Source of the DNA: Breviolum minutum Mf 1.05b.01 | Lineage: Eukaryota; Sar; Dinophyceae; Suessiales; Symbiodiniaceae | Reading direction: 5' to 3' | DNA: 64,000 nucleotides | Assembly: GCA_000507305.1 (NCBI GenBank) | Contig: DF241137.1 | Coordinates: 23,750-87,749 of the forward strand | Part shown: positions 9,383 through 20,885 of the stretch, in pieces | How positions within the stretch are numbered: the first letter of the stretch is position 1 | Layout: each line of letters opens with the position of its first letter | Program-made: the position numbers and the translations under genes | Notes under the pieces: generated by a model | What the model was told of the DNA's origin: nothing | Databases searched by the model: none | What the model saw: only the letters and a program-made list of their open reading frames with translations

Positions 9383-11843
9383 ACATTTGATTTTTTCTCA
9401 TCTTTTTGGCGAAACTTCTGTTGCTGGAAGGCTTCGCCCATCGGGGGGAAAAAGATTCATCCCATCATCAACTCTTGTGGTGATGTCTTTAGTTCGTGCA
9501 GCGAAGTCGAATTTGTTTGGGGAATTCACTTACCACCTCATTGGCGGCTTTGCCGTGGCTCGCAGGGGATCTTTTGTCAATTTGTCGGTTGTAAAGAACT
9601 TGGAGAGGAAAAAAGGAAACAAAATTTAAAAGAAAGACAAATACATGTTACACTCTCTTAATCTCTCTGATACTTATTTGGTTCATATGAACTTTCCATC
9701 ACCTTTTTTTGTTGTATCCGAAAAGCTCCGATGGCGCTTTTGTAAACATACCCTACATATCTGGCTGAAGGAAAAAAAATACCTTTTTGTTGGGCCCCTA
9801 CCTCAACAGGGCCTGGAACATCCACCATGAATGAGTCGATGTACTTGGGGATTATCCAGTGATCGTCATGTTTGGGATCTCAGTGGTGGATTTTTTCGGG
9901 GGTGCACCTGACACCTGACACCAGTCAACTTCGTTCAGCTTCAACGCATCTTGGCAAAACTGCCACTATTTTCCAACATGTTTCCAAGTTCTACGTTGAT
10001 GAAATTTCCAACGTGGTTCCACATGTTTTTTCAGAAGCCATGATGTGTTTTTTTGGTGAGCTCCAATAAGGCAATCGTGGTAAGGTAATGATTGATAAAT
10101 CCCCCAAATCTAAGAGTGGTTCGATGATTTCTAGTTGGCTGGTTGGATGATCATTCCACAAGTCCCTTAAGTACGCTTCTTCTCCTTCCAAATGACCTTT
10201 TTATGGCTTATAAATGGGGTGATCCTAACCACTTACTCACTGGGAAATCCATAATCATCCATTGAACAAGTGAAACATTTACCATTTTACCATCATCCAT
10301 AATCCAAAGGGAAACAGATCCCTCTTTCAACACATCCTAGTAGTTCCCCAGGTCGACTAAAAGAAGTGTGGATAAAAGATGAGTCGAAGTCGAAAACACA
10401 TCAAAATTGGACAATGAGACTTCTCTAGTTGAACCCAACATAAAGTGCTTCATACTCGTAATGGAAGAAATCTTGCTAACGACTTGTTATCTATGAAACC
10501 CTATGAAAAATGTGGATATTCTCCATATCAAGTTGGTCCGCCAGATTCCTGAACCATCAACAGGGAAACTTCAAACAATGATTCACGTCTTTGGTCAGTG
10601 TTTTTTTTGAAAGAAATCATTTTTCAAGGAGCCCTAACCTATCAGTGAACCATGACTCTTTGAACTATCATCAGAATCATAAACTGCACCATTTTTCTTA
10701 GCTGTCATTCGTACTGGTAAAAATCACTAGCAATATTTCTTTGGTGCTGTTGGAAAAACACATCTTTACAAACAAATCATTTCTTAGTTGCTAGTTAAGT
10801 CTGGTTTTTTGAACCCCCAAACAAAACAACCTCAAGCTCAGGGGAGCTTGAAAACCTCAACAACAACTGACAGGGTTTACGATGTTGATGTCCTCTTTTT
10901 TTTTGGGTGCTTTACACATGACATCACCCCTAAAACAGGCTTCAAATGATTGGTAGCTACATCCCACCCCCCAAAAAACTGACATGACAATGGGAAAAAA
11001 CAAGGCATTTGAAGAGGTATCTCTTCTTTAAACAACTTAGACGTTTTTTTTCCAGCTACGTAGTCAAGCTGTTCGAATTTTCGGGGATGAAGCAGCCGCC
11101 AACCCGCAACAAAATGTTTCCACCTCGGTCGCCCGGACAGGAACACCAAAAACACGCATCATTGGAAGTGCGTTCCAGATCCAATCGTGGTTCAGGTGGT
11201 GCACGATCATCCTGGCAGGTCAAATGTTCGGATGATTTGTTGGACGTTTGAAAAAACACAGTGGAAAAGCCGGACATGAACAGCGGAAAAACTCACCCCA
11301 AACCCAAAACTCAACCCGGGAATATTTCAAGAAGCTGTTTTTTGAAGGCAAATATGGATGCTTTGATGAGTGCTTTCTTTTAAAATCAAATTTGGAGCTT
11401 TGAATACATAATCATGAATTGCTTTGCTTTCCATTGGATTATATGGAACCCCAAAATGAAGGTTTGGTTCAGATGATTTTCCACTATAGTAATAATCATG
11501 ATAACAATAAGAATAACACCAATTATACTAATAGTAGTGGCAACAGTAACACTAGTAACGAACATAATAGTAATAATACATAATAGTAAGAATAGTAATG
11601 GCCGATTTCCAAATTCACTGTGTTCTTGTTGTTCATGTTTTGGCTTCATGGCTATTTTTACATGAATCTTCCACTAGACAACAGCTTCGATTTTTTTCAA
11701 TTCGAATGGGCAATCCCAAATTGGAAAAATGGTACAACATCAATGGAAACAACATCTTTATCTTGCTTTTTTGGCTGCGGAGATGTCATTTTACTGCAAT
11801 ATACACTCTCTTCGAAGAACTTTGTGTTTTTGAATCCTCTACA
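9383..11843. other. Long stretch with almost no recognised element
   Basis: Only a decayed family I half (10204-10262, TTATAAATGG then TAACCACTTACT) is recognised. On minus, a pyrimidine-rich acceptor-like run ends at CTCTCCAAG near 9600 and GTGGTAAGTG follows about 65 bases on. A second exon-like frame lies near 11090-11220 on minus. Several frames are open at each place, so neither is called. An AAT/AGT-rich patch lies at 11485-11600. Confidence 0.3.
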
Positions 11844-11942
11844 TACACTCCCCGAAACTAACATAGACTCTGAAAATAGGCCATTCCCCACAAAAAAATC
11901 ATCTTCCAACCATTGATTTTTCAGTCTTAGTTTCAGGGAGAG
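11844..11942 (-). mobile_element. Family B MITE (TA-flanked, Stowaway-like)
   Basis: Arms TACACTCCCCGAAACTAACA and CTTAGTTTCAGGGAGA. The interior AATCATCTTCCAACCATTGA is the reverse orientation of the B core. The right arm has lost part of the CTGTTAG motif. Confidence 0.75.
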
Positions 11943-12240
11943 AAAAAACATATATAATCCATTTTAAAAGTCGCACAAAATAAAACAGCTTTTCGGAGAT
12001 GAACTTGCTTGAAAATCGTGTCAGTGAGCCAAAAATCAAATTTCCATCTTGAGAAACCATCCCCAAAAGTCACCTATCCAATCAAAAAATATCCTGAACA
12101 TCGAAGGGGAGCAATAACAAATAATCCGAAGATGCCTGACATAAACTCAACGAAACCCAGGTTATTTGTTTTAAACCATACTAAGGTGGTACATTATACA
12201 TTCATATTATCCATCACAAAATCCTACTCTCTCACTCAAC

Positions 12241-12425
12241 AAACCCATCCAAAGTCCGCATGTTACGTGTAGGAAAGTCTTCCACCTGTCGTTGTTCAAA
12301 GTCTTCCAATTTTCGCATGGTTTCGGTGAGTTCGGCAAACTCCGCCTGGAATTGGACTTGCAGCGACAAAAACAAACAACCACGGTTCCAAGGATCTTTG
12401 GGATCAAACAAAAACAAATCTAATC
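12241..12425 (-). CDS. Exon-like frame next to family A (tentative)
   Basis: On minus, the open frame 12232-12444 includes a Glu/Gln/Arg-rich, coiled-coil-like run (about residues 32-55 of the frame, AEFAELTETMRKLEDFEQRQ) and ends near a GTTGAGTG donor-like site at 12236-12243. It begins directly beside the family A copy at 12426-12527. No family recognised. The length is within chance expectation. Confidence 0.15.
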
Positions 12426-12527
12426 TGGTTGGTGGTTGAACCAACCCCTTTGAAAAATATGCTCGTCAAATTGGAAATCTTCCCCAGGTAGGGGTGAAAA
12501 TACAAAATATTTGAAACCACCAACCAG
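12426..12527 (+). mobile_element. Family A element, full length
   Basis: Ends TGGTTGGTGGTTGAACC and TTGAAACCACCAACCAG. Target duplication TAATC (left) / TAATT (right). Confidence 0.85.
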
Positions 12528-13376
12528 TAATTGGTCAAACTATTTAGAAACATCCTTTGAAAACAACCCCACATTTTTTTTTCGATGGGATTCCTGTTGG
12601 ATCAACCTGAAGAATTTTTGCAAAGTCCTAAAACTTGATTTTTTTTAAAACGGCATCTTTGGGGGGGGGGGCGACAAAAAATTTCCCTGATACCATCCAC
12701 CCACTGAAGGCGGACAAAAATCAACGCATGGAAGATTTCCCTTTGGTGCTTGACTCGGGGTTGCTTGAGATGGCGGAATATAACAAAAAAACCAGTTTTT
12801 TTTTTTTTTTTCGGGGTGACGCATTCCTGTCTTTTTTTTTACGGATGCTGGTGGAAAAGTAAAGGATGACTCAAGGGACCTTATTTTGGGAATGGGAATG
12901 TCCATGGCTACACCCAAAACGTAGCAACACAAATTTTGCGGAAGATTTCGCTCTTCTACCAACCGAAACCATGAAGCCCAAGACAGCAAGAACAGTGAAT
13001 ATCGGAGAAATCTCTTTGACACGTCCATGGTGCAATTGAATTTCCGTAAACGGAATTTCCACAATCTCTCATGAAAGACGGCTTTTCCTATCAAGATGCC
13101 CTGCTACACACACATGCTAACACCCATTATATATCTTTCAGGGCAACAAAAAATTTTCAACAACACCACCTAGACCTAGACCTATAGTCAACCACTGTAG
13201 AATCCCTAAACCTGCATGTTTTCGGGCATTTTTGGGGAGGGAATTCCCTGATCCAATCACCAGGTTAGTCAACTCATGAATCCTCCCAAACAGAAATAGA
13301 CTCGTCAATCTCGTTGGGCTTTGATTTTTCCATTGGGATCCTATCAGGCAAATGGCTTGTGGTCCCGGTGGTTGAA
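12528..13376. other. Element-free stretch, exon-like readings on both strands
   Basis: G-run at 12661-12670 and T-run at 12797-12811. On plus, an acceptor-like TATATCTTTCAG ends at 13131 and is followed by an open frame of about 43 codons to AG|GTTAGT near 13262. Three minus frames are also open over 12870-13090. Not decidable without expression data. Confidence 0.3.
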
Positions 13377-13459
13377 AAATTCGAATCGGCCTACCAAAGT
13401 AACAATCCCGGATTCATTTTCGGGAATCCTAGGAATCCAAACCACCAACCCAAACCACT
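13377..13459. repeat. Family K fragment
   Basis: Shares CAATCCCGGATTCATTTTCG-type interior and AATCCAAACCACCAACCCAA end with the K elements at 38115 and 61150. Confidence 0.55.
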
Positions 13460-13577
13460 ACTCCCCCGAAAACTAACGAATGCCCCCTGAAAATCAATGG
13501 TTGGAAGTTGGTTCAGATGTATTTCCTATAGAACTGGTCCCTTTTCAGGGGACATGTTGTTAGTTTTTTGGGGTGTA
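13459..13577 (+). mobile_element. Family B MITE
   Basis: Arms TACTCCCCCGAAAACTAACG and GTTAGTTTTTTGGGGTGTA; core AATCAATGGTTGGAAG, forward orientation. Begins directly at the end of a K fragment. Confidence 0.75.
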
Positions 13578-13592
13578 GCTGATCCTAACTTT

Positions 13593-13690
13593 CCAAGAAA
13601 TCTCCAACAGGACCTACTGAACGGCCCCTACACCTTAGTATCTAATAACTCTAGCAACTTAGTTAGGGGTCCGTTGGGAAGGTCCCATTC
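13593..13690 (-). repeat. Family F element, reverse orientation
   Basis: CCAAGAAATCTCCAACAGGA at the left and GGGGTCCGTTGGGAAGGTCC at the right are the reverse complement of the F copies at 25011, 53069 and 54588. Confidence 0.75.
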
Positions 13691-15656
13691 ACTTTTTGAT
13701 GGAAACTTCCGGGGTGTTTTTTTGTTGTAAACGAATCTCGTTGGTTCTTTTCCGTCAGACTCCAAGGGCCCCCCCACAGCGATTAGATCTGCTGAGGACG
13801 TTCTCTCCTTCGAACTTTGAGGGGTCTTGTTGGACATAATTTTTTGGGGGGGGATCAAAAAAAAGGGCAAAGAAACCAACAAAAACATCCAATGGATACA
13901 TAACAAATGGTTTGTGATATGTTTTTCTTTCTTAATTTAAAGGTGGTTTTATAGCCGAATTGCATCGAATCAATCATCAACGTTGTCGTGCTTGTGTTCC
14001 ATGACGACCTTGACTAATCTGTGTCTGTTCATCAGGATTGTGGCATGTCCTTAAGGAGGAATAGCCACTCTCAAGGGGCATTTCAAAGTTTTTTTTGCGG
14101 CGATCTTTTGTCAGCTCCCTTAAAGGATCCTGGTATCATATGACCTACAGAAATTCAACCAACCAACCAACCAACCAACCAACCAACCAACCAACCAACC
14201 AGGGACAGTGGTATCATATCAATGTTCGGTGTGTCTGAAAAATTAGATGGTGGATTCCATTCATCTCGTACTAAACTACTCAATGTTGAAGGGTTCAAAT
14301 GGGGGGAGGGGGGATGAAATTTGTTTTAAGACTTTAAGACATACGGCACCCCGCCCAAATCTTACATAGATATCAAAAAAACGATGTTTGGAAAATGTAC
14401 CTCCTTTCAAATATAGCTATTTGGATATCTATTAAATTTCAGCGGAATAGCTCTTTTATAAAATCAGTTTCAGTTGTTCCATGCTTTTCATTGTTTCGGG
14501 CGTGGAAGTTCAATGTCAAACACAACACATCACATTCAATTTACAACACAGAAAGGGCACCCACCATTTATCAACATCCTGCGGGCATCCCGCATAATCT
14601 GCTGCAACACGTACAGAAAAAACACCACAAACTAAACCACAAAGAAATCCCTCAAAACATCTGATCAAAAAAATGGGGATCATCTTGAATTTTGACCCCT
14701 CAAGAAAAACTGAAAAAAAACACCGTTCCCTTGGCTGTGCTGGTTGTTGGTTTCCATGGGGAAAAAAACACCTTCAACTCACACCAGCAAATTCATGGAA
14801 AAAGTCTCCTAACTACCCCAATCCCGGGACCCCACTTACAATATGCACTATTTTGTTGATATCCTTGTGTTAACTACTGGCTAAATCCCTAATATGGGGT
14901 TTGTGGTTACATGTTGGGGTTACGACCCAATTCCTATGACAAATTCATGACAGGATCCTCATTTCGTGGCTTATTTCATAACACCTTAATACAGTTGGGG
15001 GGTCTTTCATCCCCCACAAAACAGCAATCATGATCAGGATCAACTGTAGGAACAACCAACCTTCAACTCCCATCGTTTTACGAAAAACTTAGCCCCTATT
15101 CCATGATGTTTAGCACCTCCCAATTTGGGACATTCATCAAAAAACCCTGTTTTTTTGTTGGTTTCCATGACACTTGGGACCTTCAATTTCACCATGTCTT
15201 TTTTTCAAAAAACGGCACCTGTGATTTTTGAGGCTCAGCCGGAGCTTCCTGTTCCTGGTGGGCCAGGTTTGTCATGTTGGAGGCACCACCAACTCATTTT
15301 TAGGAAAATGCTTGGGAAAACCCGTGGGTACCCTTAATAAGCAACCACAAATACACCGTTTTTTTGTAGGTATTTGTTGGGCATACGGTTTTTTTTCCCC
15401 TATGAACCATGTCTCACCCGAAGATGTGTCGAAACCTAGGCTCCGAATCGCTTAGGTACCTTTTCCCCTTCAGCTCTGTTCATCGCACCGTTCCAAGCGC
15501 CAGCTAGCACTTTTGAGAGATATGTGTTTTTTTCTTTTCGAAATTTTTGAATCACTCACCAATCTAGGCAATATTTTTTGGTTCAACAAATTCATATTCA
15601 TTCAATAGGGTTGTAAGATAATCAGTTGTGACTCAGAATTTTTCACCAATCGTAGA
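13691..15656. other. Unique stretch with one microsatellite
   Basis: Contains (AACC)n at 14156-14200 but no recognised element ends. Open frames are short and overlapping. Nothing else supportable. Confidence 0.4.
14156..14200. repeat. (AACC)n microsatellite
   Basis: Eleven AACC units. TGGTATCATAT occurs on both sides, at about 14131 and 14209. Confidence 0.97.
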
Positions 15657-15902
15657 CTATGATCTTTGGACAAACATATGTCGTGGGATTTGACCAAACG
15701 CATTCACCGGCTCAACAAAATCACCGCCATTCCAGATGCGGAACCTGTGAAAACACACAAAAAACATATCCATAAAAACTTTGATTGGGTGATACATGTT
15801 TGATTCAGACGCCCTCAACCAAGATCTGTCAGACAAAAAAACATTTTGAATCAAATCCTCAACTACCCTCATCTGTGTTGCATGCCGGTTATGCTTAGGC
15901 AC
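15657..15902 (-). CDS. Possible exon pair, function unknown
   Basis: 81-codon minus frame, open throughout. It contains a canonical-looking 51-base intron at 15745-15795 (GTATCACC ... TGTTTTCACAG) whose removal keeps the frame, so the spliced reading would join ...ESNM to FRIWNGGDFVEPVNAFGQ. The region is free of MITEs. The first part includes MRVVEDLIQNVFLSD. No domain recognised. An open frame of this size is expected by chance, so the only extra support is the intron-like block. Confidence 0.2.
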   Translation of the reverse strand: MPKHNRHATQMRVVEDLIQNVFLSDRSWLRASESNMYHPIKVFMDMFFVCFHRFRIWNGGDFVEPVNAFGQIPRHMFVQRS

Positions 15903-16997
15903 AAAACAAACCTCTCGAACTCATCGACCACACAACGACAAAAGCTGCCTGTAAGATGGGTGTGTCGGTGTCTTCTGGAGGAGTGATCTTTGCCTTCTCC
16001 TCTTCTGCACGTGCTTGGTCTTCCTGTCATTCAAAAAATAATCAGAAACACACAGGGCACTGGCACACAGTTCCTCTTTAGAACAGGACAAACATGTAGG
16101 TTTACCGAGCATTTTACTATGATATGATGGGTTACATACCTCTTCAATAAATCTGTTATCTTTAGGGCCACAAAAAAGGTATGGCTTGCCAGTTGCCAGC
16201 TGATCCATGGATGCAAATTTGTCATCCAGCTCGAGCGCAGTTGCAGTACCGGAAATCCAAGAGTTGTCTTTCAATCCGCAGGTTTCACCAGGGAAATTGT
16301 TACCTCGTCAAAATTTACCCCACAAAAAAAAAGCAAAGTAAAACGATTTTTCTTTATAGCCTTTTCTTTCTGGGGGTTGCAAGCTCGGGTTGCAAACTTA
16401 GGGGCAAGAAAAGGAGGGTTTTTTCCCAAAAAATGAAATGCGAACATTACGGTGAAAGCACCAGTAGTCACCAGAAAAAAAACCCTAGGATGCCACGTGT
16501 TGTGCCTTGCGTTGCTGCTCCAATTTCACGTTCTTTGCCTGGATTGCAATGGGAAATCTGGTTGGGAGCTGCAGAAAAACACAGCCCAAACAAAGCAAAG
16601 AAATTTCAAAAAGACTGAAATTTCAAGAGGTTTAGAAGACTAGGTCAAGATGGTTCTTTTAGCGTAATACAAACCTCAAGGACAATATCAAGTAACTACT
16701 ATTTAATACTTGGACAACTATCATCCAGGTAATTGGTATCTTTCAATAACCAGGGTTATCATTCCTGGATAATTTCACTTCCGACATGACGTGTCCATTC
16801 CCCAGTGGATCGTTATGTGAGGGGTGCGATCTGGAGAGAAGCGGTTTTTGATATCTCAAGTTTTCCTAGTTTGGTGGTTTTGCCAGCTCTCAAAACACAA
16901 TATTTCCTCCAACATGGGAATGTCTCAAATCCCTCATTTTCGGGATGAACACTAAAAAACATTGAAATTGTCACAGGTTTTTCGGTAGGATTGAAAG
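15903..16997. other. Element-poor stretch
   Basis: Only a small hairpin (ATCATCCAGG ... CCTGGATAAT, about 16723-16773) is recognised. Overlapping frames on both strands over 15921-16274 and 16181-16643 give no family match. Confidence 0.35.
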
Positions 16998-17073
16998 GGT
17001 TTGTGATGAATGTCCCCCTGAAACATTAAGAAAATAGGTGGATCAGAATCATTTTAGGTCAAAGGTGACACTT
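16998..17073 (+). repeat. Family S repeat copy 1
   Basis: GGGTTTGTGATGAATGTCCC and the following AAACAT...AATAGGTGGA...TTTTAGGTCAAAGGTGA pattern match 42477-42565. Confidence 0.6.
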
Positions 17074-17180
17074 CAAAGCCTCCCAAAAACACACCCCCAT
17101 CCATTACATTCCATCATACTGATTGGTTCATGACGATATCCTTTGAATGGCATATCATAATAGATTTATAACTGGGGAAG

Positions 17181-17275
17181 TACCCTCCAGGGGATTAACA
17201 TATCCCACCTTGGGAAAAGGAAACTCATCTTCAAAAGTGCCATTTTTGGGGGATATGTTAGTTCCCTGGAGGGTA
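17181..17275 (+). mobile_element. Family D MITE, full length
   Basis: TACCCTCCAGGGGATTAACA at the left and GTTAGTTCCCTGGAGGGTA at the right; interior CCACCTTGGGAAAAGGAAAC. TA at both ends. Nearly identical to the copy at 56319. Confidence 0.92.
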
Positions 17276-17497
17276 TTTCATCCCCTTTTCTGCAGCACAT
17301 TTCACCGAAGAAAACGGCTTCCAAACTCCAAAACCACCTGGATCTCTGCAGGACGTGCATCTGCCGCCAGCTCGCCCGGAGGAATATTCCTCCGAAGATC
17401 CAAAAGGGAACTTGTTTAAGAATAGCACAAGTAATACCACACAAAAAATATTGATTAGATATATTAGGATGTATGTATGAATGTGAAAAATAGATAC

Positions 17498-17612
17498 CAC
17501 ATATATATATATAGATATCTGTAGATAAATACATATATAGATATAAATATAAATACACATAAATACATTAGATGCATATATACATATATACTTATACATT
17601 TATACACATCAT
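17498..17612. repeat. AT-rich TATA/ATAC low-complexity tract
   Basis: Short-period ATAT, ATAGATAT and ATACAT runs. No coding value. Confidence 0.85.
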
Positions 17613-17714
17613 GTCTATTCACATATACGGGAGTTGGTATGTTTAGGTTTTGATTGACTCGTCATCTGAACTTAATTAAGCAGCTAAAGACGTTGAGGAA
17701 CCATTTTTTTTCAG

Positions 17715-17819
17715 CCTCAACATACCAGTCATCAGATCCCACCAAGCCGAACCCTTCTTTTGATGCCCTGTGGAACCAACGGCGGTTCCAAGACTTGGAA
17801 CGCGTAAAATTCAGGACCG
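17715..17819 (+). CDS. Exon-like frame with both splice signals (tentative)
   Basis: TTTTTTTTCAG precedes 17715 and G|GTAGGA follows 17819. The open frame between includes TKPNPSFDALWNQRRFQDLE. GTGAGT lies 40 bases further. No family recognised and no partner exon placed. Confidence 0.15.
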
Positions 17820-18030
17820 GTAGGATGGGTGTTTCAGTATGATGACAAACATGCGTCCTGGGTGAGTGAAATTTTAAAACTTAAAGGATGTATATGTTCT
17901 CATAGGCCATCAGTTCAATAAGATTGGAATGTATCCTCTCATGCCATCCTGGAAAAGTGCTGCGATTTATGAGATTTATCTGCCCAACGATGTGGCACTC
18001 CTGGTGTTAGAAAAAAATCCCGGCATCATC

Positions 18031-18138
18031 TAGTTGGTGGTTGAAACAACCCATCTGAAAAATATTGGTCAAATTGGGGAAATCTTCCCCAAGGTTCGGG
18101 GTGAAAAATCCAAAAATCTTTGAGTTGCCACCACCCAG
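18031..18138 (+). mobile_element. Family A element, full length (GAGTTGCC subtype)
   Basis: Ends TAGTTGGTGGTTGAAAC and GAGTTGCCACCACCCAG, with AAGGTTCGGGGTGAAAA in the core. Target duplication TCATC / TCATT. Confidence 0.88.
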
Positions 18139-18289
18139 TCATTCTATCTCCAAGCCGGATGACTTTGAAATACGCACATCTCCCGAAAAGTGTTCATCCC
18201 AATTGGGGTCCATGATGATGAACCAAACCTGGACAAAAAAATAGGAGACTTGCAGTCTGATTATGGCAAGAGAGCTGGCTTGGTAGACC

Positions 18290-18410
18290 CCCTAGCCTAC
18301 CCCCCCAGAAATAAGGGTTTATTAAGGCCGAATTAAGGGAAATGGTTAATAAGCCCTTAATAAATTTAATAAGGCCTTATTTCTGGCCGGGTACGTTAGG
18401 TGGGGGGGTA
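18290..18410. mobile_element. Family P hairpin element
   Basis: Near-palindrome: CAGAAATAAGGGTTTATTAA on the left pairs with TTAATAAGGCCTTATTTCTG on the right, flanked by CCTACCCCCCC and GGTGGGGGGG. Shares AGAAATAAGGGTTTA with 58013-58115. Confidence 0.75.
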
Positions 18411-18812
18411 ATAAAAGATGTCTCTGTTTTTCGAAATTTTGGGCCATTTTAATCATTCCCCTTGTTTCTGTCACAGGCAATTTCTTCACCTAGTTACATA
18501 TCTCTCATTTTCACTCATCAGCTCAAAAAGGGGTTTGTTCACTTCTTTTGATGTTCCTTTTTGCAACAAGTTCGATGATTGGAACAAGTTCCCGAAACAT
18601 ATACCTACCAAAACTCTTGATTTTAAAGGTATTTTTCGTTTAAACGATACCACCATGAATTTCCGGATCAGAACATCAACTCAAAACAGCATTTAGGTTT
18701 CTTTCTGGTAAGAAAAAAATTGAGTCCCAACAACAGGTCTACTCGGAAACATCCTTTCAAACAAACCCAAATATTTGGAGTGATGGGGTGATGTTGGAGA
18801 TGCTATTGGAGT

Positions 18813-18907
18813 TACCCTCCCTGAAACTGACAGCGAATTTACCCCTGAAAATCAATAGTGTTTTTCTAGGGTCGAAACCCGAAGCCGTTAGTTTCGGGGG
18901 GATTTTA
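18813..18907. mobile_element. Family B MITE, diverged interior
   Basis: TACCCTCCCTGAAACTGACA at the left and CCGTTAGTTTCGGGGGGA then TTTTA at the right. The usual core is replaced. Ends 8 bases before an E element. Confidence 0.65.
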
Positions 18908-18914
18908 CTGGAGT

Positions 18915-19035
18915 TACTGTTGATGGTTCAGAAATCTGGGGAACACCACCTGGGATGTATCCCAAACCCTTAGTAAATAATTTGGGATGAAGGATTTCTT
19001 CCATCAACTGGTGAACGCCGGATTTCTGAACCATA
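18915..19035 (+). mobile_element. Family E MITE
   Basis: TACTGTTGATGGTTCAGAAA at the left, CACCACCTGGGATGTAT in the core, GGATTTCTGAACCATA at the right. TA at each end. Confidence 0.8.
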
Positions 19036-19042
19036 AAGAAAT

Positions 19043-19189
19043 GAGCCACGAAGAAACCTTCCTACTTTCCATTATACTGCTTGGTTAATAGGGGTCCTTT
19101 TACTGGTGTATTATAATCCCCATTTAACTGGGTAGTTTCCCATCCCCTACATACCCTAAACAACCAGGGGCCCAAACTCTTCATTGCTG
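19043..19189 (+). repeat. Family G dispersed repeat
   Basis: GAGCCACGAAGAAACC, TTTCCATTATACTGCTTGG, TATTATAATCCCCATT and ACATACCCTAAACAACCAGG match copies at 36680, 43163 and 58463. Confidence 0.85.
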
Positions 19190-20056
19190 AGATATCAACA
19201 GGATGACTCAACTTTTTGGGTCCCCCTGGCTCTCTCATCTTTCGCAGAATCTTTTCGTACTCGTTGTGGTCACGTGTATCCATCTGCCCGGGGGTAAGGT
19301 GGATCTTTCTTGGGGGGGGGCAAAGAAACACGGGAACCGTCCCTGCATGCTGCGCGAGTGAGAAGAAAATCCAAGAAAGGCATCATTGACGTTTTTGGAT
19401 GTAGTAAACCTAAGTCCAAACCAACAAGAATCGACATCTTGTAAGATGTCACTCGAACGAGTGCCTCCAAGAGTATTAACAGAAGATAGACATTGCACCA
19501 ACGTTTCATGACCGATAGTGTCCGCGCGACTCATTTCGGCATGGGAGAATAAAATCCCACCTTTAATAATTCCTTAGTAATGGGTATATAAACGCTACTA
19601 TTGAGTTGATCAGTTTATCCCCTACCGTAGTAAAACAAGGGGAGTTGATCAACCCGTTCGCACATATGCTTCAAAGTTGATTTTCAATGGCAATTCAGTC
19701 ATGCAGTTATTATGGCACACCTCATGGCAACGACACTTTCTTCGCAGTGTCATTCCGGGTAGCTTTACCAGGTTCATTAAGAAAAACATGAAAACTAATA
19801 GCGGGAACACCAGCCCAAAATAAAGAGGGGAAAATCGAATCTGATGAAAGAAACCTCTTCCTGACTTTGGGTTATTTAGGCCGTATGACTTTTGAAAAAA
19901 CCACCCACCTTTTTTGGTGTATCATTTTCGAATTATGATATTTTTCAATCATCATTTATCAACTTTTATTAAGCTTGGTATTTTGGGATTGTGAAATCTA
20001 TCCAGTGGGTCAATCCCCGGGTGACTAGACGGTAAGTTAGGCGATAAACTTCCTTG
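19190..20056. other. Element-free stretch
   Basis: Minus frames at 19235-19534 overlap in two phases (79 and 99 codons). No motif. Nothing supportable. Confidence 0.3.
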
Positions 20057-20162
20057 TAACTCCCTGAAACTAACAGCGAGCAATGGCTGGAAAGTGAACA
20101 TTTCCTTTTTGGGATGGTGCCTTTTTTAAAAGTTGTTGGATGTTAGTTTTTAGGGAGTGTTA
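20057..20162 (+). mobile_element. Family B MITE
   Basis: TAACTCCCTGAAACTAACAG and TGTTAGTTTTTAGGGAGTGT then TA; core TTTCCTTTTTGGGATGG, forward. Confidence 0.82.
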
Positions 20163-20502
20163 CCTGGGGCCATTACAGAAACAACATACAAAGCATCATA
20201 CAAATTCGTACCACCAGCAAAAACTAACATGGACGCACAAAAAAACTCCCCAGAGTTGAAGAAGAAATTCCTCTTCCGAACCATCTTTCACCAAAAGACC
20301 TCCCAAGGAAAAAAACACCATGCTTGACAACACCCGCGAAACGGGAAAACCCCAACCCACGGAGAAACCACCGCTTCGGAAATCCCCCACCACATCATGT
20401 CCATCTTTGGCTGTACAGCGGACCTGGACCAAGTTACCGTTAAAACATCGGAGAAAACAGTCTGTTTAGATTTCACCAAAAATGGTGTCAAGTGGAACTT
20501 GA

Positions 20503-20607
20503 TACACCCCTGAAGATTAACATGGAACATAATCATGGAGGTTTGGAAGATCATTTTCCTTTCTAAATGGGTGATTTGTAGGTTCCATGTTAATCTTCCA
20601 GGGTGTA
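20503..20607 (+). mobile_element. Family C MITE, first of a three-element chain
   Basis: TACACCCCTGAAGATTAACA and TGTTAATCTTCCAGGGTGTA. The closing TA (20606-20607) is also the opening TA of the next element. Confidence 0.9.
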
Positions 20608-20759
20608 CTTGGAGGATGGGCTCCCAGGACTTGGTTCAAGTAGTTAGGGGGTGGCCCCTCTTTATATAATTATGCCATTTGGAAGGGGAAATTATGCCAT
20701 TGGGACTTACTATCACCATGGTCATTAACTACTTACTAAGTGGGATGATCTTCCAAGTA
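20606..20759 (+). mobile_element. Family I MITE, middle of the chain
   Basis: TACTTGGAGGATGGGCTCCC at the left and ACTAAGTGGGATGATCTTCC then AAGTA at the right. Shares TA with C on its left and with B on its right. Confidence 0.82.
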
Positions 20760-20885
20760 CCTTGCCTAAAACTAACAGCAATCGCCTCTTCACATAGGCC
20801 GTCGTTTGCCCCCAAAAGGAAGCCAGATCATCTTCCAACCCATCATTTGTTCAGGGGCGAGCTGTTAGTTTCAGGGATGGTGGTA
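20758..20885 (-). mobile_element. Family B MITE, last of the chain
   Basis: TACCTTGCCTAAAACTAACA and CTGTTAGTTTCAGGGATGG then TGGTA; interior CCAAAAGGAAGCCAGATCAT, reverse orientation. Confidence 0.85.

Noticed and set aside
12870-13090. Membrane protein or Cys-rich protein exons on minus
   Set aside because: Three minus frames and one plus frame are all open here; none can be preferred.
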